NCBI RefSeq assembly: GCF_032854445.1
Contig: NC_088298.1
Span: 5,886,160 to 5,950,159, forward strand
DNA from: Liolophura sinensis
Lineage: Eukaryota > Mollusca > Polyplacophora > Chitonida > Chitonidae
Direction: 5' to 3'
DNA length: 64,000 bases
Shown here: piece after piece, positions 12,301 through 21,300 of the stretch
Layout: each line of letters begins with the position of its first letter
Position numbering within the stretch: position 1 is the first letter of the stretch
The notes under the pieces: generated by a model
Told to the model about the DNA's origin: nothing
The model's database searches: none
What the model saw: only the letters and a program-made list of their open reading frames with translations
Position numbers and translations under genes: made by a program

Positions 12301-15300
12301 ATAATGCTGTCCGCCGTTGTTCAAGTGAAATATTCTTGAGTACGACGTGAAACACCAATCAAATAAATAAATAAATAAAAAGGAATAAATAAAACACTCT
12401 TAACATGAATGGAACTGACAAACACAAGCAAGATGTTTAACCTAAGTCATGCAAAAACCAAATAAAATACAGCATTTCCTGCTCTTTTTTGAACGCCTTA
12501 CTGCCTCAAGTTTTTTGCATACGGAAGAGCAACTTACAGTGCGATTCATGCATCTATTTAATTTCATTTTGGAGGCAAAACTTTATTGGTTTTATCAGTC
12601 CACACAGAATTTTTTTGTTTTTTTTCAATTTTCCAATTTTTTTCCCAATTTTGGGGTTTCACATAAGGCATAATTTTATCAGTCCACACAGATGGACTAC
12701 TGACCTCAGAATATGCTTGAACAAACATCTGGCAAACATGCGACAAGGTTAAAGAATCACAGTAGTAACCATAGCACTTGCACATGTTTCCAAAAATCCT
12801 CAAGTACATAGGTTAAAGAATCACAGTAGTAACCATAGCACTTGCAGATGTTTACAACAAATCCTCAAGTACATAGGTTAAAGAATCACAGTAGTAACCA
12901 TAGCACTTGCCGATGTTTCCATCAAATCCTCAAGTACATAGGTTAAAGAATCACAGTAGTAACCATAGCACTTGCCGATGTTTCAAACAAATCCTCAAGT
13001 ACATAGGTTAAAGAATCACAGTAGTAACCATAGCACTTGCAGATGTTTCCAACAAATCCTCAAGTACATAGGTTAAAGAATCACAGTAGTAACCATAGCA
13101 CTTGCCGATGTTTCAAACAAATCCTCAAGTACATAGGTTAAAGAATCACAATAGTAACCATAGGACTTGCAGATGTTTCCAACAAATCCTCAAGTACATA
13201 GGTTAAAGAATCACAGTAGTAACCATAGCACTTGCACATGTTTCCAACAAATCCTCAAGTACATACCATTCAATCATGAGCATTCTATTTAGACAGTCTT
13301 CCCCACAGGCTGCCATGCCAGCCTCCCTGTCTTCTGCAGATGTTATGCAATCACACAACATACGCTTAACCTCTCGCATCTGTTTGGAACGTTTCCTGAA
13401 AAGGCCAAAATCACACTTTTTATATTTAGCCAATCAATTTATTTGTAGTTTTCAATATCCATGTACGAAACTGTAATACTTGATAACTTCATTATTTCTT
13501 GGCCATCTTCACTTAAATTACAGCCATTTTGCAAGAAAAAGAATAATTTCACCAATTAAAAACTTATGACAAAATTGTCAAGTATACTCAGACTTATTTT
13601 TTTCAACATACCTGTGTATTTTCATGCTACACTCAAGGCTATTTTCTTAGACAATGCTTTTACTGAAAATAGCATTTTCAAATTTTCCTGGCCACTTACT
13701 TTTCGCCTATGTAGATGTTATCAACGATTCGCTCAAAATATGGAGGATCTTCTGGAAGCTTCTCCGGTTCCTTTGGTATTTCTTCCTCAGAAGCTTCGTT
13801 TTCTTTCATTTCTTCCTCTTTGAAGGGCTCTGCAGCAGACGACGTAGCTACTTCCTGGTCATGTGACCAGAGAGGTTCAGGTTTGAGCTCGTGTTTGACC
13901 TCTGTTGCCATAGGCTCAGAATTGTTGCCACTTTGAGTTGAACTTGGCTCAGCGTCACACACATCTGGGGTAGAAACAGGGAACAAAGTTGTAGTTTGGT
14001 CAGCTGGAGGTGGAGGGCATACAAAATCCATGCCTACAGCAACAGTCGCTCGAACCTCGACATTCTGCGGGGCAAGTGGGGGAGGAGTCAAGCAAATCGG
14101 AGCAAGACCTTCTGCTTCGCTCGTTCTTCTCCAGCGAGATTTCAGCTTGCCGGGACTCTGGTAGTTGGTCTCTTCTTTCTTGATGTCTGCGATCTGTGGT
14201 CTTGTAGGTAGTCGAGGAGATCCATCAGAAGTAGATGGCGTTGCAAAGGAGACGATATCAGCATCCTTATCTTCCTCCTCCTTCTCATTCACATCTGCTT
14301 TCCTCGATGACGGAGGATCATCTTTGTGATAGGGGTCGGATCTCCTATCCCTGTATCTAGAGTCCCTTGTTCGGTCACGTTCACGATCACGATCACGATT
14401 TCTACTCCTGTCAGATGAGCGATCGTCGTCGTAGTCATAACGGTAATCGCGACCTGAACGACGACGATCACTGTAATCGCGGGAACGTCGATCGTCATCA
14501 CTACGAGAGTCCTCGTCATACCGTCTCCTTCCCCTTCGATCCCTTTCCTCCTTTTCTCTCCTCCTCGCTCGCTCTGCTCGTTCTTTTTCTTTTTTGCTTT
14601 TACCTCCGTCTGTATCATCCTGCTCAGATTTTTCCTTTTCTTTTCTCTCCTCTATAGATCGGATTCGCCCACTACGCCTGCGTCCGCTTGGTTCACTGTC
14701 ACTTCGACTATCACTGTCACTAGGCTCATTCGCACCTTGGACTCTGTCTTTCCTCCCTTTTCCTTGAGAACTTTCTGCGCTGCGTAATGAGGAATCTGCT
14801 GATGAGCTGTCAACTTCAGCCCGGTCAGCTGACCCAAATGGTTTCCACCCAGACATGGTTGATTCTGCAGCAGTTCTCCTAGCAGCAGTATCGGTAACTC
14901 TCTCTTTTCCAGCATCCTTAACTTGAGAAGAAAAAATTCCAAAAGGACTTCCTGTGGCAGTGGTGGAATCGGCAATAGAAGGCTTGATCTCAGGAGCACC
15001 AGTCCCCTTCTGTCCAGCAGCATCTAAGCTTTTATCAGATAAGCCACTGAACACGATTTTATCAGGCAAACCAAAAAAACCTCGTTTCTTTGGAGGAAAT
15101 ATTCCTTTCTCTTTTGGAGCAGAGGTATCTGAACTGGGTACAAATCTTCTGATTCCCCCCAGTGGCTGAGGTGGTTTTGGTAGGCTGAGACTACCTGGGG
15201 CATCAGACGGTATCTGACTGGTATCCTCTGGAGGTAGTTCTACTGGAGCCTGAGACAAATGCGTTGAGGCTGCTTCTGGTGGTGCACCAAGTGAAACATG

Positions 15301-18300
15301 AGCATCTGTAACGGTGCTAGATACCACTGGAGGTAGAGTACCGGTGATTTGTGATGCAGTAGTGAATTGTGACCTGGCAGTGGCTTCTGGTAGAACAACA
15401 CCCGGTGGTATGGAACAGAAAGAAGTTTTGGCATATCCTTGTGGTACAGCCTTGACTGTTGGTACAGCACTAACTTTAGGTACTGGGGTGTGTTCTGTTT
15501 GACCGGTGAACTGTTGTATGGCAGCAACTTGCGCTACAGTACTGGCACTTGTGTACGCTACTGGAGAATCTTGAGTTACAGGAGTAGTTTGTGGAATGAC
15601 AGAGAGATGTGGTGGACCAGGGATCTCTGATACAACAGTGCCAAATGGTGAAGTCGCTGCTGCAGAAGGAACTGTAGGTGGATGTGAAACTGGAACAGGT
15701 TTCTCATTTGGAAGGTTCAGCCCTGAAGGTGCCACAGGTGGGAGGGGAATTCCAGATGGAGCCAAATGCTGTAAATGAATTCCCATGGGTGCCACAGTGG
15801 ACGTTGGAATTCTTGACGGTGCCACTGGGGGAGGAGGAATCTCTGAGGGTGCAACAGATGCTAATGCAATTCCCAATGATGCTCCTGGCGGTGGAGGAAT
15901 TCCCGATGGTGCCACTGGTGGTGGAGGAATTCCTGAAAGTGCCACAGGCTGTGGAGGAATTCCTAATGGTGCTGCAGATGGTAGGGGAATTCCTGATGGT
16001 GCTACAGGTTGTGGAGGAATTCCTAAGGCTGCCACTGGTATTGGAGGAATTCCCCTGGGTGCCAATGGTGGTGGATTAATTCCTGAGGGTGGCACAGGTG
16101 GAATGTGTGAGGCAGGCTTAGAGGCTGACCAGACCTGTTGTGGTTTCAACAAGGCCACAGGATCCACCGTAGGTTTTGGTGATTGATGCAGAGGCAAAGG
16201 CGCTGTGTCTGCTGAACTGAACTCTTTCACTGGTGGATGAACTGTAACTGGGGCTTGACCTACAGTTGGTAGTTGTGTGTTCCCAACAAAACTGTCAACA
16301 TTCCCTGATGGATGTGAGGCAACCTGTGAATTAGGTACCGATGAGAAACCAGGAGCTTCTCTTGTGCTCACCAACATCTGTGATTTAGACGGAATGACAT
16401 CTAATGACGGCTTGTGGACTGCCACGGGTGGATCACTGGGTAAGTTAACTCCTGCAAGTTGAGCAAGATTCAAACTGGAAAGCTCTGCTTTTTGTCCTGA
16501 GGTGGGTTGACTGGGAGCAAGTGGAATAGGGATACTGTCTGGTGATGAAAGTCCTACTTCAGAGATAGATCCAACTCTTTCAGTTTGAGAAGACTGGACA
16601 ACTGGGGAAAATTTTCCAAACTGCTGTTCACCAGACATTGGCTTAGGAATGGCTTCAGCCCTTTCTGGTGCATCATTAGCTTTCACTGTTTGGGGCTCTT
16701 TCTGTACCTCTGATCCTAGGGAATCTGCAGGTATCTTCAACGATGGTTGCAGAGCAAGAGATTTCTCCCCAAGAGCACTGTTGTTGTGTTCCATTTCAGG
16801 TCTCCCTTCAAAGCCACTGGATACAGTTATTTTCTGCACAGGAGGCTTAATTGTAGTTGGGGAACCAGATTTGTGTTTGCCTGCTTGAAGCAGCACCGGA
16901 ATACTTGGCTTAGGCGATGAGCGCATGAATGTGAAAGACACCTTACCTGATGGCGTATTTGTAGAGGTGGGTCCCAGACTGGGTGTAGGTGTATGTGTAG
17001 CTTGGTTGGACTGAGCTAATCTTGGAACTGTTGTTGTTGGAGATTGTACTCCTGCTGGTAGTGTAGCCAATGGTGAATTCACATTAGGTACTTTGGAAGG
17101 CAGAACAGGGGGTAAAGGAATGGAATCAAGATCCAGAGGTAGCTCTGAAGGAGGCTTTATTCTGTCCAGAGTACTTTGAGCACCTGTAGCCACATTCGAG
17201 TCAGCCTTAGCTTTCATTCTTTCGCCATCCACTTCAGGTTTAGGGAGGTTGACCTCAGACAAGAGCTTCGAAGGCTCTGTTCTACTTGAAGTCTCTTCAT
17301 CACTTTTCTCAGGTGTTGCTGCCAATTCTGACATTTTGCAAGAAGTTGGAATTAGTGTTGATTTATGCACATCTGGAGAACACATTAGTCTGGACCCTAT
17401 AGGGCTTGCCTTATCAGGGCATTGCACCATATTATCCTCTGCAAGTTTAGCCCCTTCTTCCACACAGGACACTGTTGACAAACGAATACTTTCAGGAATG
17501 GGACCTGGTACTTTCTTTTCTGCAATTTTTGATTGTGCTGCTGCAAGCTGTAGTGGATCTGGAATCACAGCTGGCAATTCTGTTGCCAGAAAAGGTGCTG
17601 CCATCTTTGAATCTATGATAGGTGGTGGTGGAACAGGCTTGGGACCCTGCTCAGATAAAGTTGTAGAAAATAAAGACAACTGGAAAACAGAGGCCACATC
17701 AGGTTTTTTTTGTGTGTCAATACTTACAGTTGGTGTCACCGCAGAATCAACTGGGGACTTCGATTTACAATCTGGTGCCTGAGGCAAGTCATACTTTTCT
17801 GTTGCAAACATAGGCATTTGTCCTGAAGGAAAAGGGTTAGGTAGCTTGTTGGGAAGGTCTGCTAGAGCTGCTGTACCAGTCTGAGGTTTGAGAGCACTGA
17901 ACAGAGGTGTGACTAGAGGAGAAGGTATGGATGGGGGTGGGACAGGTAGAGGGAAAGCATCCACTGGTTTAGGTACAAATGCTGGGGGAGGAACAGGGCC
18001 TGGAACTTTCTCAGGAAGAAGAACAGGCCCTGGAGGTTTAACTGGACCTGGAGCAAAAATGTTCCCAGATTTCTCTCCACCAGGAAGTCCTACTGGAGTA
18101 ACAACTGGGTCAGAATCATTTCCCTGTGGAAGAATGAACCCTGCAATGTTAACAGAAACTGGATTTACGTCTTTATCTGGAGGGTGTACTGAACCAGAAA
18201 CTGTTTCTGACAATGGTTGAGTGGCTGATGATGACAGTATGGTGTTCCTGGCTCCACTTGGGACTGAAAGCATTTCATGTTGAGCATCAGATAAGTGATG

Positions 18301-21300
18301 GAGTACATGCTGATCCTCATATATAGTTTCTCTAGATTTATCACTGCCAATATCTACTTTTTGGGTCTTTTCTACAGTTGAATCTGGACTAGACCATCTA
18401 GATCTCCTTTTCCCATGTTTTGCCCTTTTGTCATCAATGGTAGCAGTCTGTGATTTGGGAGAGTCATTCCCTGATGTAGAACTACATTGAACAGGCTCTT
18501 CGTGCAAACTCATGTTAGATGTCACAGCGTCACTATCTTCAGCTGAACGAGAATCTGTCTTTAAGTCAAACCGATTATACTTTGTTTCCTTTTCAGAAAG
18601 TTTCTTCTCTCTCTCCACGACAGCATCTATTTGAAGCTGGTCCACAAAACTTTCATCCCACAGAGACTTCCTTGAATCTAACAATGCATTGTCTTTGTCT
18701 TTAGTTTTAGTGAAATCCGAATCAGCAAAATCTGAGTTGTATTGCCTTGATCTGATCGCATCATCCAAACATTCTCCTTGTTTTTTAGATTGTTCTCTTC
18801 CACTTTCTGATCGCTCTCTGTCAATACTTTTATCTTCAGCTCCTCTTACTGTCCTTTTTGGATAGTCTCTATGAAATTCTTCCTCAGGACTCCTTTTACA
18901 CTGTCTTCTTTCTTCTGTAAGATGATCTGCTGAACTAGATCGTCTCCTTCTGCCTGAACGCAAATCTTTCCTTGTTTCGAAGCCCTCTGCTTGTTTCTTA
19001 TCTCCTTTGTCATATGCCTCAAAATCAATGGAGCTCTTTCGAACAGTTGTTTTCTCAGAGGTATGACTCCCATTCTGATCATAATATTCAGTGTCTTCAA
19101 GTCGTGATATTCGTATCTCTAGATCATGTGATAAATGGTGACCATATGTCTCTCTAGATGTTGAATGCTGCCATGGTTTGGCGCCAACCCTTCCTGATTC
19201 TTCAGATGCCTGTGAAACTTGGTTGTCCCATTTCAAAGGCCCGTCCCTATCTGCATCACCACCTGCGACATTTTTGTCAGAAATCTTTCCTCCACTGTGA
19301 GATCGAAGTCGCCTTCTCAAAGACTCTATTCCTTCATGCTCATCAGTAGAATCCTGCGAAGAATCGCTGTTGTATCTTTTCTCTGATTTCCTACGCCCAG
19401 CATAGTCGATCAAGAGCTTGGAATTTCCCGATGATTTCTTATTCTGCAGACTGTGAGAGTCACTAGAAGAATACATTTTAAGCAGTCCTAAAGCAGAATC
19501 TGATGGTACCTCATGATCTTCACTTTTGCTTGAGTTATCATTATCATGTGGTTCTTTAGATCTTGTGCGAATCTTGTGCGAATCTCTTGTTACAGTCTCA
19601 ATTTCAGTATGTCTTGAAGAGTGCTTTTCTTCCATTTCCCTTCTTGATATCCTGGGTTCTAATGAATTGTACTCAGGAGAATTGGAACGATCTTTAGAGT
19701 CCAAATCGACCTTATCAGACTGTCTTGATGGCCTCTTAGGTAAGCATACTTTACCTTCATTGGAGGAATCTCTTGTTCTCAGCCTTAACTCCCTGTCTCG
19801 ATGTCTCATCTGCCTGGACTGTCTTGGTGATTCCTTTGAGTCAGATTCCTGAGAATCACTTGAAGGGTTTCGTTTCATCCTTTGCTCACGAATTTTAGAG
19901 GCTTCTGCCCTTTCGATAGACCTCCTTGAAGTTCGATTCATGGGCCTTGTTCCATCCTTTTCAAAAGAATCTCTTCTGAGCCTACGCCTAGACTGCCTGG
20001 ATTCCGTTTCACTAGATGAATCGTGTCTAGATTTTGACTCCACCGATTCTCTTCGATGAGACTCATTTGAAAGTCTCTGAGAACACCGTCTTCTAGTCCT
20101 AGGTTCCTCAACTTCTGGAGACTCCTGGGACCTCTCTCTCCTTGATCTTTTCACTGGTGATTCAGAATCTCTACGTGCCTTGCGTTCAAATGATCTGGAT
20201 CGTGATCTTCTGCGATCAGATTCATACGGTGATCGACGCCTCGATCTGAACTCTGGGGACTTGTGCATCTCATCCCTGTGTCTGTCCGACCTCCTGCTTG
20301 AGAACTTTCTATCCTCCTTTCTGTCATCACGATCCGAATCACCAGATGAATCTCTCCCATGCCTTTTCTCAGATTCGCTTCTATCGTATCTCTTAGATCT
20401 ACGCTTTGGAGACTCACGAGCCTTTCGATCGTGAGACTCTCGAGACCTGGATGAACGAGTCTCTGCCCTACTATATCCTTCAGTACTCGATCGCAGTTTG
20501 CGTCTTTGTTCACCAGAATGCATCACATCACTGCTTTCAGATCCCTCTCTATGATTTGGTGACGCAATCGTTTCTTTTTCACTTTTCTCTGACTTGGCAT
20601 AGAGAGACTCTGGTGAGGAGAGTTCCTTTGTTTGCCTGGAGCTCCTGCTGGACACAGCACTGTTCTGTGCCTCGCTTACGCAAGGGGAAGGATTCACTGA
20701 TGTCTGACTAGAGTCTTGGACCACTTGCAATTCTGAATGGCTATGACTTTCCGCTGCAGATAGCCCCGTCTCCTGATCTCCCCACCTAGAACGTCTTGTG
20801 CGTCTGGTCACGGTTGGCACACTTTGACTTCCAGTGACTTCAGAAGGTTTTGGCACCAAAGCTGTTTCACTTGAAGTTAAAGCCATCTCTGGAGTTCCAC
20901 CTTCACTACCAATAACTTTCTTCCCTTCAAGTAAAGTCTGCACAACAGCTTTTGCCTTCTGAAGGCTTTCTTGATCAGAAGATGGAAAATCCAGTTTCTT
21001 CGTAGCAGGCGCAGCACTTTCACTTTCACTATCATCATCAGACTCAGCTGAAAACACATTTAGTCTTTTAGTTGTCTTTATCTGAAAGCAGATTTTTCCT
21101 TTTCCTGAATCCTGTCCCATTTGAAATTTCCCAAGCCTAGTTCTTGGAGGCACCAGGGAAATCTTTGGAACACTCTGCTTCGCAGATAAAACCAAAGCCG
21201 CATCTGAAGACGAAGATACTATTGCTTTATTTGGCTTTTCTGGGGATCCTTCATCTTCTGCATCATCAGAAAACAAATCTACTTTGATCTTCTCATCTGC

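Noticed and set aside
15678-16186. Plus-strand Gly/Ile/Pro-poor frames of 133 codons
   Set aside because: Antisense of the SETD2 Pro-rich repeat.
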